From Ichthyophonus hoferi (taxonomy: Eukaryota; Opisthokonta; Ichthyosporea; Ichthyophonida; Ichthyophonidae), in NCBI GenBank assembly GCA_002751075.1, contig NAOQ01000565.1, positions 1 to 43,226 on the forward strand: a stretch of DNA of 43,226 nucleotides. The letters run 5' to 3'. The position numbers and the translations under genes are program-made. Position 1 is the stretch's first letter, and every line of letters starts with the position of its first letter. Positions 12,421-27,970 of the stretch are shown here, one piece after another. The notes below the pieces were generated by a model. That model ran no database searches. It saw only the letters and a program-made list of their open reading frames with translations, and was not told the origin of the DNA.

Positions 12421-14350
12421 CGGTTAAGGCTACATGTTTGATGCATTTTTATTTTCCAGAAAATTATGCTTTAATCTTTTTTGGTGGAAAAAATGGTATT
12501 GGTATTACTGATAACACATATTGCTGAATTTAATCTTGACAATTAGAATTTCTATTAGAATCAAACAGCCCTAAGCAGTCTGTATTTTCTTTAGGTAATT
12601 GTTCTGAAAATAGAATGCCCTTATTCTGCTCAATTCCAAAGAGAATAATATCTGTAACACTACCAAGCTGTTTAATGCAAATAGATGTATGTATTGGTAA
12701 ATTACTATATGATAATAAAAAAGCATAACTGTAAATGTCAATTCACATAATACATTTTTAAATGTACTTGTGCATGTTCAACGTCCTTTATTTTAGCTAA
12801 TTAGTAGGTTATATGTTATTTTTAGGATATTGGCACAGTTATTCTTATTGGTTATTTTTATCCTTTCTAATTGAAGATGCTATCCTGTGTTATTATGAAA
12901 TGCAATCTCAAACCATCTCATTTGGCACTTAAGCTGTGAGTTGCTTATACTTCTCCATTTTTACTCGCAAATCATTATGTGCATCAAGTTATTTATTATA
13001 ATTAATGGTCCTATAAGATTGATTGTTGATCTCAAGTTAATAGCTTACTGGTGTCTAATGATTAGTTTATTTCCCGCTGGTTCACATGGTATTCTAAAAA
13101 AACTTAAACTAATACTAATTGTAACAACATTTAAGAGCTAAGAAATAACATTATGATTGGGCAATTATTACAGCCACCATTTCTGTCTGATGCTATTATT
13201 TTTCCAAACTATATAGCCAGGTTATGAACACTTGGTTTGGTCAAGCTATTAGCCAGTCACTATAGCAATAGTGCATTTCTGTGTGAAGCTGTAAAATTAT
13301 TTCAAAGTCTGCCTACATTATGCAGGAATAGACTGTGCAAGGAAAGAAATGGAAGGAGTTAGCGTTTATGGCATCCAAGTTTTCCCAGTCAATGTGTGAT
13401 AAGTAAAAGTCTATGTTGGAACCTCCTTTTGATTAAAGTGACGAGCTCTTTTAAGGTTCAATTAGATTATTGCTCACTTTGAATGAACCTAAAGCTTTAA
13501 CTCTAAAAATAATCATTGTAAAGGATAAGAAACTAAGGGAAATGAACATTCAGAGTAATTCAAGAGAATAAGAATATGGGCAAAGGGTTATGGTAATGAA
13601 GGATATAAACAGAGATGACAATGATAATGCAACAGAGAAATCATAATCGGTGTTAAAGAACCTAATAGGAAGTAATGCAACATGGCTTGAAAGAGTGTGT
13701 AAACCATAAATAACTGGAAATTACACAAGCTTTTTTTTTGGAATTGAGGTAAAAAGTTATAGAAATAAGAACTGAGGTAAGGTATGTGGTTAAGCAATAA
13801 AAAAGTCACGCTGGTTTTCATGGGTTTCCTCCTGCTATAATGAGATTCAAGAACCTATTGATGGGCGAGTCTTTATGCTACAGATACACCTTACTAGTCA
13901 AAACCCACAATATTCTATATAATACTGTTCTATCCGATATGTCAAATTCAAGCTCCAGAAATTCAACAGGGTTATCAGCCCATGCCATTGTTCCATGGGA
14001 TGAACAATCTGCAAGAGAGTAAATTGCCAGATCCATAAAACATGCATATAGATGATTGACTGTTGGAATTAGCAGCAGTGTATAATGATTCCTTTTGGGA
14101 ATCAAAGAACAAGTGCAAATTGTCTTCCTCTAATTCTTCACTTGATTCAGCTTGACTAGTCTCTTCACTGGTAAGTTGACATCTTCCTTGAAAAGATATT
14201 TCGGGGTGAGTTAGTCATTACTCGAGTTGAGAGAGGCATATATTCTCTGTTTCCTCTTTTCCTAGATGGCTATGAATTTTAACTTGTTGGCTATAGTCAC
14301 TGACGATTTCCACTTAAATCTGGGAATTGTTCTAGTAGGTGTCTCTTGAT
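12421..14350. other. Intergenic, no supported gene
   Basis: AT-rich DNA with only short open frames on either strand, such as 13588-13821 (-) and 13840-14022 (+). None shows a recognisable motif or a consistent splice context. Confidence 0.6.
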
Positions 14351-14379
14351 CTGGGTGACTATTGAAAACCAACTTATAC

Positions 14380-15020
14380 CAAGTATCTATACTTAAATTT
14401 ATTATTGCAACTTGCAATCGGGATCCAGATTTAGTCTGGGTATGCTGGTTATATAATTGTTACATTGTGCCAAGCCAAGTTGGTCACATCATTATTGCAC
14501 ATGTATAAACATGTTCACCAATAGCAACTCATCGTGACTGTTCTGTAACAAGTTCTTAAGAGCAGGTTGCCCAATGACTATTTAAATGATAATTAGGAAT
14601 ATATATATATCAACTGTTGTTGTAAACAAATCAACCGGCGACTAATCAACGAATCAATCATAAATCTACATATCGCATGTCTATCAGCAATCACTGTGTT
14701 ATTCAAAATCAATAATCAATATTATTTAAAAACCACAGTACATCTACACTCTAGACTGCACTAAACATCTAGTCCTAACTAAATACAATTAATGACGTCA
14801 TCGAATAAATTAATTATTATTAATTACTGTCCAATTCTTAATTACCAATTGAAACCCCATTCTAAACGCTTCTTAGCATTTAGAAGTTCAATGCTATATA
14901 AAGAGTAAGTATTTTTGTACAAAACATCATGAAGTTTTCAGCTAAGCACTTGTAGTAGTTGAAAAACTTCAACGTTGACTATACATTATATATGATGAAG
15001 AATGACCATACAGTATATAT
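14380..15020 (+). repeat. Dispersed repeat family 1, copy A (LTR-like)
   Basis: This segment matches two others, near 39510-40100 (same orientation) and 40285-40775 (opposite orientation). Shared landmarks are ggttatataattg near its start, aaacatctagtcctaa in the middle, and aagcacttgtag near its end. A TATA-like tatataaagag at 14893-14903 follows the central landmark. Length and promoter-like content fit a solitary LTR or a non-autonomous element. The exact ends are not resolved. By eye the copies differ at roughly one base in five, so it is old. Confidence 0.6.
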
Positions 15021-15229
15021 AGATGATGAATCCTCCTGCACGTGGTCCATCCCCTTTGAAAGAATTGTCTAAGCCCAGAACCCTGTTTAATTTTCTGTAT
15101 TTGGATTTGTCTTGTCCAATCAGAGAAAGTAATATTATCCTACAATCTAATAAATCAGCCTATTTTTATTTTTTCCGAAATATCTCTCAAGTCTGATGTG
15201 GCATATCTCTCTGGATATTTCAATATCAA

Positions 15230-15362
15230 TACCTGAAGACTGGAGACTTTTTTTTCTGGGCCAGCGGTAGTAACAGCCTCTTGATCTGATTTGTCCTTAA
15301 GGCTCAGTTGTTGTAGTAGAGGTTCTATAGAAGGTGCGCATACTGACTCTTTAGGTAACTGG
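15230..15362 (-). other. Possible orphan exon, minus strand
   Basis: On the minus strand an open segment begins after tattacag (an acceptor-like sequence) and ends at CTTCAG followed by gtattg (a donor-like sequence). It encodes about 44 aa including PSIEPLLQQLSLKDKSDQ, a composition unlike the surrounding AT-rich DNA. No partner exons were found and the family is unknown. It could be an exon of an unmodelled minus-strand gene or part of a decayed element. Confidence 0.25.
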
Positions 15363-15399
15363 CTGTAATATGTAGTAATTGTTTTAAGCAAGTGTCAAC

Positions 15400-18300
15400 C
15401 GACGGTAGACTAAACATTGCAATAACTGTGTGATTATTACATATATTTATATATATTATGATATTGTTCAGTTAACCAATTAAATGCAAAGTTTTGTGTG
15501 TTATGTACGAGTGTTTTTGTATTTTTTCCGGTTTTACCATGTATGTGTGTGCGAGTTCTTTATTATTGATTTTTGACTTCTTTTATACTTCGTTTTACTG
15601 CGAGTGTTAATTTTTGGTTAACAACCGTATAGTTGAGTTTAATACCCTAAATGGGACCAATCATAAATATTCTTATTGGCTAATACAAACTCGTGAAAGA
15701 TCACAGAGATCCACTAGGAATGTCTGATCCTACCTCGATAAGGCTATACTAGTGTTTCCTTATTTGAATGGCTCATCAGCTAATTCTTGCAGACCTCCTT
15801 GTACGTGTATCGACAAACTAATTTGAACTACGTGTTCGGAATTAGCGATCTCACAAACAGTTTAACAATTGATTTTTTTGTTGGTATTAGCATGATTTAA
15901 AAGCTTACAAGTACCAACCTTTGTAGCACTTAATATTAGATGCTAGCACTGATTGCTAAGTAGGTAGGTATATAAGTAATTATACAACCCTATCTCAAGG
16001 TGGTTCCACTTATATCAACCTATGAAGGAGTTCATACTAGATGAGTAGCAATCAGTTCTACTAACCTATTGAATAAAGAGAAGTCAACCCTACATTTGTG
16101 GATCATTCCATATTATGGTTCTAATTCTAATAATCTCTTACACAACAGCATGATGGCGATCATTGTGAAGCTAAGTTGTTAAAAAGATTAGGCCTTGCCA
16201 TATACAGGGAAATTTATGCATATCATACCAAAATACTCACATTCTGTAAGTCTAAATAATACAGCACAACACAAACTCTCCACTATAACAAGTAAAAAGT
16301 CTTAATGAAGCAGAGAAAGCAGCATAAACGAGAAAAACTACGTCAGTTAGAGTAATTTCTGTGATGACTGTGAAATGTTATCAATTAACATTGATCGGTT
16401 GATCTACCGATGGAGTCCACGGCATTTTGACTGCCTATTGATTCTGAGGCTTTGAGTCTAAGTCGTTTTTCATTATGATTTAAAGGAGTTTTATTTACGT
16501 CGTTACTCACAGATATCTTATCCATTTACCTTTGTACATTGTCGTGACTGTTACAGTGGTAATAGTAATGCTTATAATCTTTGATTAGGCTTATGCCTAG
16601 ATGATAGTTTGTTTACATTCGCAAATATAGTATTCAACGGCTTAAATAAACACATTTTTGTAAACCTGGCTCTTTCTGCAATGTAGAAAAACTTCTTTGA
16701 TACTCACTTTTATCCGCATGAAGACTTCTAATTGTTAATTATGTGTAGATACCACTAATTTAATTAAAGACATCCTATTTAAAGTACTCATGGCACCAAC
16801 CAGTACCAAGAACGGTAATGTTAAGTATGCGTATATTTGGTTCGACTAATTTGAATGCATGCGGTTAGACCTGCAGTATTAATTTGCTAAGTTACAGCCT
16901 TACGCTTACCTATGAGTGTGCATCTGTAAATAGATAAATAGCTCAACAATAAAATACCATAATAAGTACTTTTAAGAAATACATAAAAAGTCAACAATAA
17001 ACTATTTAAAATAGTCCTTATGTTACAGTAGTGACTCCACTGTGCTGGATACCAATCGTACCTGTCAATCCTGATACGTTAAAATTGAATATGGTTACTG
17101 AATAATAATACAAACGCCTTAAAGTAATCCATGTGCTGCACCTATGACATGAAGTGAAAAGGAACCGGCACACTTGACAACTTTAATGTGTTGATGTCTT
17201 GCTGTTTGAAATATAACATGTATAATTTTCAGTGATAATAATCAATTTATAACAATTTCGCTATCTGATCAAAATTTTGATCCGGCACATAAATCTTAGT
17301 GCAATACTATAATCCAATCAGGCAATTGCGAGGAGTGATCCTTATCGAGTCTATTACTTCCAATCGCATTAAATAGATGAATTACAGAGGTCGACTACAA
17401 ATAAGTAGTAATCCAGCACAGGTATGAAATGAACAGATGTAGTCCAAGTTAGAGTTCATAATAAAGATTAGATAAAGATGGCTATTTAAGAATGATAATG
17501 GTGATCATTAAAGCGGTCTCAAATTGTAAGATCCGGAGTGCCCTCAATACAGAGATTTAGGGGATTTTAGCAACATGTACTACAGTACGTACGAGACCCT
17601 TGGGTAGTGAGATTCAAAGATGATAAGTAATATTCAGTATGGATATTATGGTAAGTCTGCAAGACTTAATAAAAGTGATCAGCAATACCAAAGTAGACAA
17701 AATCCAAGCGACAGTCAAAGTTTTTATATGTTGACAATGATGGTAATATTTAGAAGGTCATATGCACGCATTAACATTAACGTTTTCACCTTTAAATAAC
17801 TAGGGAAAATAGTAACTAGTTTTTCAGCACATATAGCAGAATATTTAAGCAAAGTTCCATAAGGTAATAATTAGTACTGTGCCACATTAATTAGAATAGT
17901 ACTTTAGATATTTATATATCTAATACTATATTGCTAATTGTACACAAGACGTTTTAGGCAGCCCATGTACAAGTTCTAAATATCGAATGTATAGCATTAG
18001 TGGGAAGATAGTATAGTAATTATAACAAACAACAATATGCCATTTATTTTGATATTCTTAGAGGAAATGATCTGAGCAGCTTTCAGCATAGCGATTTAAG
18101 TAATTAAATATTACCTTTACAGTTCATTAACTGGCACAATGTACAATACTTAACACTGGAAAAGTATCTTATTATTCCCATTATATGCCCATATATCTCC
18201 TTAGGGCGACTTATTGGTTTACGTGATATGTCCAGCTTGTGTAGCAGTTAAAAGATCCGCAGGGCTTGCACATGGTTCTTCTAAATACAAATTACAGTAA

Positions 18301-19400
18301 TAGATGGACCCAAGGACATATCGTTACTTCAAACATTTTGCTCTTTTATCTGAAAATCCTTCAACTGGATGATATTGGACGCCATTTAATGTGGCTTAGT
18401 TTGTTTTTATAAATAATTTAAGATTTATCACTATTTTAATATGGAGGAGATATAATTAATTGTACTATTGTATCTCCTCTATGCATTTGAAGTATTGGAC
18501 CATTTTTTATGATCTATATAGTAGTGTAATAGATATATGGAGTAGGCGTATAACCGAATTTAATTAATTATGTAGCAATGAGTTATGTAGATAACAATAA
18601 TATTATGTAATACACATAATGAATATACAGTCTGCTAACCCATGCTCTTATCAACCCAATTAGGTGATTCTATTAAAAGTAACTTGAATGCAATCAATCA
18701 ATCAATCATCATATCTTTAGCATTTCAACTATAACACCAATTAAAATTAAGTTGTACAACCAATTGGCAATTCAACAAACTGACCTAACCCGGTTTTCTT
18801 TCTTGTGTATCTTTGAATAATCCAAAAGGATCAGATATATCTTTTATTTTACTGATATTATATCATCTAGATATTATATGGCACTCTCCAGTATGTAATG
18901 AATGGCATATCATTGGCTGGACATTCTATGCTCTATTTCAAGTCTTTTATACATGACACATGTATTATCGTTGAGTATACACTATTTATAATTGCAATTG
19001 AAGCAAACCTAAACACCTTAATGATGACAATAACAAGGTGGTTCTAAAGCAATAAGATTTGTAACACCACCAACTTGAATACAACAGTACATAACAGTAT
19101 TTTTTTCCCAATTGATTTCCTTGCTCTTTTCCGTGGTACAACCCCGTAACTTGCTGAGCACTGTTTACCTTTAATCTACTATTTGATTCAGAATGAAACT
19201 GCAGCCTCGGAGTCCAAGACTAGATATAAGCAACGTATTAAGAATAGATGAGAAAAGCCGTGGCATTAATCGCTAGTTTTGTCTGTACCATTCATTACTC
19301 TGCCCTTGCATGTAATCCATTCCCAAGAGAACCATATGTAAAAAACATATTTTACACCTAGCCTCGCAATACTAAAACCTATGTTACATGAAAGAGAGTT
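15400..19400. other. AT-rich gene desert
   Basis: About 4 kb with no open frame of 60 codons or more on either strand and no recognisable domain, RNA gene or long tandem array. Small structures only: an (AATC)n run near 18690-18710 and a 9-bp-arm hairpin (gaggagata / tatctcctc) near 18443-18480. Confidence 0.6.
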
Positions 19401-19767
19401 CACTCAGCCTAAGGGATTTCATCATTATGATCAGGGAGTTTGTGTTCACTAATTAGTTGGATTTGCGGTAGGATGTGGAGGCCATTTGTAGCTTGCAATA
19501 GGGAGTACATTTATTTTCCTATTTCAGTCTCTCATTATTTCATGATATTGGTCCCCAACTCAGCCAGCGCAGTCACACGATTACTGGTCACATTTGATTA
19601 TCTAACCTCCGGTCCGCGTATATCTTATAGATTTTCAGTTCTGTCCCAGGACATACAGGAGGAAAGGGTTGTAGTACATACGGATGTTATAAACATAAGC
19701 CTGTTTATTTTTGTTTCCAGTTAGGCTTCTTTAGCCTGTTTACCGATCAGAACATGTATCGGACAGA

Positions 19768-20091
19768 TCAGACAACGAGACTGCTGTTAACTGAAATAAA
19801 AATATATGGAAGCACAACTGTAACATGTCTGCCTTCAATACCTTTTGCAAGCAGCAGAAATATCTGGGTAGAGGTCCAATAGGCTTCATTGTTGCAGAAG
19901 TGAAATGTGAGTTTTCGAATGGTATTTAAGGGTTCTATACTTGATTTTCTGCCTTTCAAGTTTTTTCTAAAGTGCAGAATTTTTGTTTGTGTATTTCGGT
20001 GCTTCGACTGGTCAGATTGTTGAACCACTGCAGGTAGCTTAGATTGTGCCCCACTGTCCTCAACAAAGTTCCTGCTGTAGATTTCAACCAT
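19768..20091 (-). CDS. Hypothetical 107-aa ORF, minus strand
   Basis: An intact frame of 107 codons starts with a true ATG at 20091, in a good initiation context (A at -3, G at +4). It begins MVEIYSRNFVEDSGAQSKLP and is basic and polar in its first half, more hydrophobic at the end. No domain, signal peptide or family is recognised. It sits alone between a gene desert and the PABP promoter, divergent to PABP. The first half could also be an exon of a longer spliced gene. Chance opening is possible, so confidence is low. Confidence 0.25.
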   Translation of the reverse strand: MVEIYSRNFVEDSGAQSKLPAVVQQSDQSKHRNTQTKILHFRKNLKGRKSSIEPLNTIRKLTFHFCNNEAYWTSTQIFLLLAKGIEGRHVTVVLPYIFISVNSSLVV

Positions 20092-20478
20092 TATTTCTCG
20101 AAATATGCGTGCGTGAGTTTAGATTTATGGAATAATTTAGTATTTGGAAGAAAGGGAATTATTTGATCGATGAAGCATAAGCCAGTGATCTTTTGCCGGT
20201 CCCAGAAACGTAGGTAGATAACATAAATTCAATAGAAAGGATATAGTTTATTGGCTAGATAGATCATGATGGATTCATTACTTAAGATGTTGTGCTAAAT
20301 GATTAAATGACTAATAACTAGCTGACTGAGTCAACGGATTACTGGTACTATTTTAATTATACAGCCAATAATAGGGCCTATTTAAGAATAAACAGCTAAT
20401 AGTATTAGAGCATTTTTGTGACATTTCGCTTGTTATAGGATCTTGCATCAATATCACTACTAGAAGATAGTTAATGAT

Positions 20479-20520
20479 ATAATATATATATATATATATT
20501 TATATTAAATAAATAAATAA
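20479..20520. repeat. AT-rich simple repeat
   Basis: A TA dinucleotide run at about 20480-20499 followed by an AAAT-type run. Simple sequence in the spacer upstream of PABP. Confidence 0.8.
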
Positions 20521-20911
20521 TAGTTTTAATTTTTAATATCCATTACATAGTTTAAATTTGGATTTTTTTTTTCTGCCTTTTTTTATGTGCAGGTTACAAA
20601 TAGGCTTCTCACCTTTACCGCGCTCTAGATTGTAGCCATATGTTATAATCCTGAACCCAAAAATAACAAATTCGGATACTCACATGTTTAACCAAGTATT
20701 ATTAGCAAATAGAATTATATATTAAAAATATAGTCAGCAATCATATATTAATATTAAAATAGTAAATACAATCAATGCTCCAAATCAGATTGACTTTATG
20801 CCTTATCCACTTATACCGCATGTAGTATCATGTGCGCTCAGACGTCCCGCATGCTCTTTCTCCACAGCAAGGAACAAAGCGACAGTTTTGCAGGGTTTAG
20901 GAACCGGGGGG

Positions 20912-20919
20912 TATAAATA
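20912..20919 (+). promoter_or_regulatory. Probable TATA box of the PABP gene
   Basis: TATAAATA lies directly after a run of six G and about 175 nt before the PABP start codon. A start site some 25-35 nt downstream would give a 5' UTR beginning near 20940-20950. A likely 5' UTR intron acceptor (tgttcacag, ending at 21066) sits just before the ATG. The donor is uncertain; acgtaggg near 20978 is possible. Confidence 0.5.
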
Positions 20920-20940
20920 TATAAAAAAATACAAAAAAAA
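20920..20940 (+). promoter_or_regulatory. A-rich tract at the PABP 5' end
   Basis: Two A-runs of seven and eight separated by TAC, immediately after the TATA box. PABP mRNAs in animals carry A-rich 5' UTR tracts that PABP binds to repress its own translation. Whether this tract is transcribed depends on the start site, which the sequence does not settle. Confidence 0.35.
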
Positions 20941-21036
20941 GTGGGGGGTGAAAACAGTGATAAAAGCAAAAAACAGACGTAGGGAACATACCTTGTGTCT
21001 ATCAACATTCTCATAGTATCTATCAGACCTTGTTAA

Positions 21037-25215
<4,179 letters not shown>

Positions 25216-25572
25216 GGGATGGAATGTGATGGCATGCCGTGCTTCATAATAACGAGATGATGTGGATGGATAGTCATTCATTATTCACACCTGCTTATTC
25301 TTTTATATTCTCGCATGGCACCCTTTTAGCGCTTGGTCGCCTAAGGGTTTGCCCATTTAATAATCGACTCTCGTTTGATTATTGAATTAAAAATTACAAA
25401 AGGTCCCCGCCCTCAAACGACGAGTTAATACATTTTATGCCTTGACTAATTCTTGCAGCTAACTTATATTATTTTTTTATTGCTGATCTATTTTCATGTT
25501 GTATAGCTAATATACGGCTATATAGGGAAGAGAAGGGCTGGTAAGTAGTGCATTCTGGAATTTTTCGAAAAT

Positions 25573-25578
25573 AATAAA
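25573..25578 (+). terminator. Candidate poly(A) signal AATAAA for PABP
   Basis: The first AATAAA noted after the PABP stop codon, about 358 nt downstream. Position is plausible for a 3' UTR; no cleavage site can be fixed from sequence alone. Confidence 0.45.
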
Positions 25579-27850
25579 AAATGCCATTCTTTTCTCGTAT
25601 TTAAGGTGATTTGATGTTCAGTCCGAAGTGCTCTATTACTAAGGGTTTCTAATTAGATATGTTTTATGGCTAGAGCCCAAGATATGAGCCTTGTCCCCAT
25701 CATATGTAATGCAACATTACATTACCCGTCTTTAAGCTATATGGTAGGGACATACATATTTTTCATTTTAGTTTCATTTTGGTTTCTTCATTATCCATTG
25801 GTTTAGGGATAAATAGCTAATGTAAAAAGGCTATTTATTATAATGGCGTGAGTAAGAGTATAGTATATATAATATGGTGGTCTATTCTTAGCTAATAATA
25901 GTTTGCAATTGCCTAAAGTATGTCATATTAGTGTCTGTTTATAGTTGTCATGGAGTATCTATCACAAGTGTAGTAACCCTAAATCTGGTCAGAGGATATC
26001 ATTCATGATTGGGCACCATTAACCTAACCTGGTTGGAAGCTAGAACCCTATTCCAAGGGTTTTTCCGACTGCAATTGGTTTTATTACTGACGAATCTACG
26101 TGTTTTTGATATAATACACCTATATTGTATAGGTATATCTCTATTTTTAATGTTAAGAGTAAACCATACACTATATTCTACTGTTGATAGGTTGCATACA
26201 ATCTGGCGTTGGCAAATTAAGCTTTTAGATTATGCCACACTAGTTTGTTTATGGAGAGCAGTCCCAATCTATACATATTTTTATTTATATATACTATATA
26301 CCTTCACATCTATATCTATATCTACATCTAGAACTATCTATTCTTCAACCAACCCACCCCACAAGATAATCTGTTTTGTTTATTTATTATCTGCTGTGAT
26401 TTCGGCTTAACAAAGCAGCCAATAAAAAGGTAGTATACTAAAAAGTCCTATTATAAAACCCTTGGATCCAATTACAGGAGATATTTTAAAAAGTTAAAAT
26501 CTAGGCTAGGTCATCGCCTATTATTATTATTTATCTTGACCTACGAGAGAGGATCTATAGATTTACATATACAATATACATATACACGCAAGTATATAAG
26601 TACAACATATACATACATATACATAATATTTTAAGATATACAAAATTCTTTAAGAATTTTGACTGTTGACTGACCCTATACTTGAAAAACTCAATAATTA
26701 TGTTCCATCTGTAGTACTTTTTGTTCTATCTGTAGTGCTTTTTGATCTTGCTATATTCTTTAATTAGTACTTAGAGGGGTTTACCCGCCTTTACTAGCTC
26801 TCTAGGTGTAGTGTATACCTAAGAAGCCCTTCAGTGTCGAGTGCCGATAGACAATATCCTTGACATGGAAGTAGTGGTAGAAAACAGACTACTGAAGGTG
26901 CCTACTGCTTCATTCTTCTTCTCCCCCCATCGTAGTTGTTGCCGTCAACACAAGCACCCTGTCTTTATGATCTCGCCTTATCTGTCTCTTACGATAGCAT
27001 ATATATTTATATAGGCCTCTCTTCCACCTTATAGTTCCTTAATACCAGATATAGAATTATGCAACTTGACTAAGAATGCATTACAAGGGGTGAGATCTTA
27101 TGTACGAAAACTCGCAAACAACGTAAAAGTAATGGAACAAAAGAACATTTTTAAACCTTTGTACCACCAGATTACGAAAGGACACACACCGACATGCATA
27201 ACATAGGGATATATATGCATAAACAAGTCAACACGGGTTTTTAGGTCACGATACATAAATAAAACGGTGTTGCACAAACATACATATACACGTACTTTTG
27301 TTTACATAGGCATATATGCATATACGTACTTTTATAACACTCCAACTCCTAGAGTAATAAAACATACAGTAAACTAGTTCTAAACCTTTAATAGACTGGA
27401 ATAATAGGATACGTCTGAGTCTGATAGGCTTACTGGGTTCATAGCAACTGGCGGGTCTACCTCGAGATGGTCCCAGTCCTATGGTGGCCTGGCTAGTAGG
27501 TCCTCTCCACTTTAGGGAAAGTCCAGTGGCTGTCAGCTGGTAGGCAAGAGGCACTAGTCTTACTATAGAGAAGATACCACTATGTTTTATTGCAATATTA
27601 TTATTGTATTTTGTGGAATTTAAGTCGATTTGATCTAGGACAGGGGATTCTCCTGCTTAATATCTGTTATATTGTGCATGAAGGATATTATCACACGGGG
27701 ATGATACTTCTCTCGACAATATGTTGGCCTAGTTATAGGTCTAACTCTTTCTCTCTGATATGGATGGCCTATGACTCTTCCTGCATGAGTGGCTGCAAGT
27801 TCACTACTGACTTATTATAATTGAGCAGTATAGCTTGTTTACACTGTGAT
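25579..27850. other. Intergenic DNA between PABP and UFSP2
   Basis: No supported gene. Open frames at 26009-26410 (+, 133 codons, hydrophobic and AT-driven) and 27246-27554 (-, starting from GTG) lack recognisable motifs. Small structures: a perfect hairpin CAAAATTCTT-T-AAGAATTTTG near 26641-26661, ACATAT-type short repeats at about 26565-26635, and a 21-bp direct duplication at 26703-26744. Confidence 0.5.
26703..26744. repeat. Two-unit 21-bp direct repeat
   Basis: The unit TTCCATCTGTAGTACTTTTTG (26703-26723) is followed immediately by a copy with two changes (26724-26744). No function evident. Confidence 0.8.
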
Positions 27851-27970
27851 GCAGACGGGACGCCCCAGTGGAGCCAAGAGGCCCTTGAAATAGAGACTAT
27901 ACTACCTGGGGGTGGGTGTGCATGGTGTGAGGAGTGGGGGCGGGGGGTGATGTGGGTAAGATAGGGTGGC

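Noticed and set aside
26009-26410. 133-codon + strand open frame
   Set aside because: Composition is dominated by Leu, Ile, Tyr and Thr from AT-rich sequence, with simple-repeat content near the end (STSISIST type). No motif and no splice support.
27246-27554. Minus-strand open frame upstream of UFSP2, possibly a divergent first exon
   Set aside because: The first codon is GTG, not ATG, and no downstream exons were found. The second half is AT-rich repeat translation.
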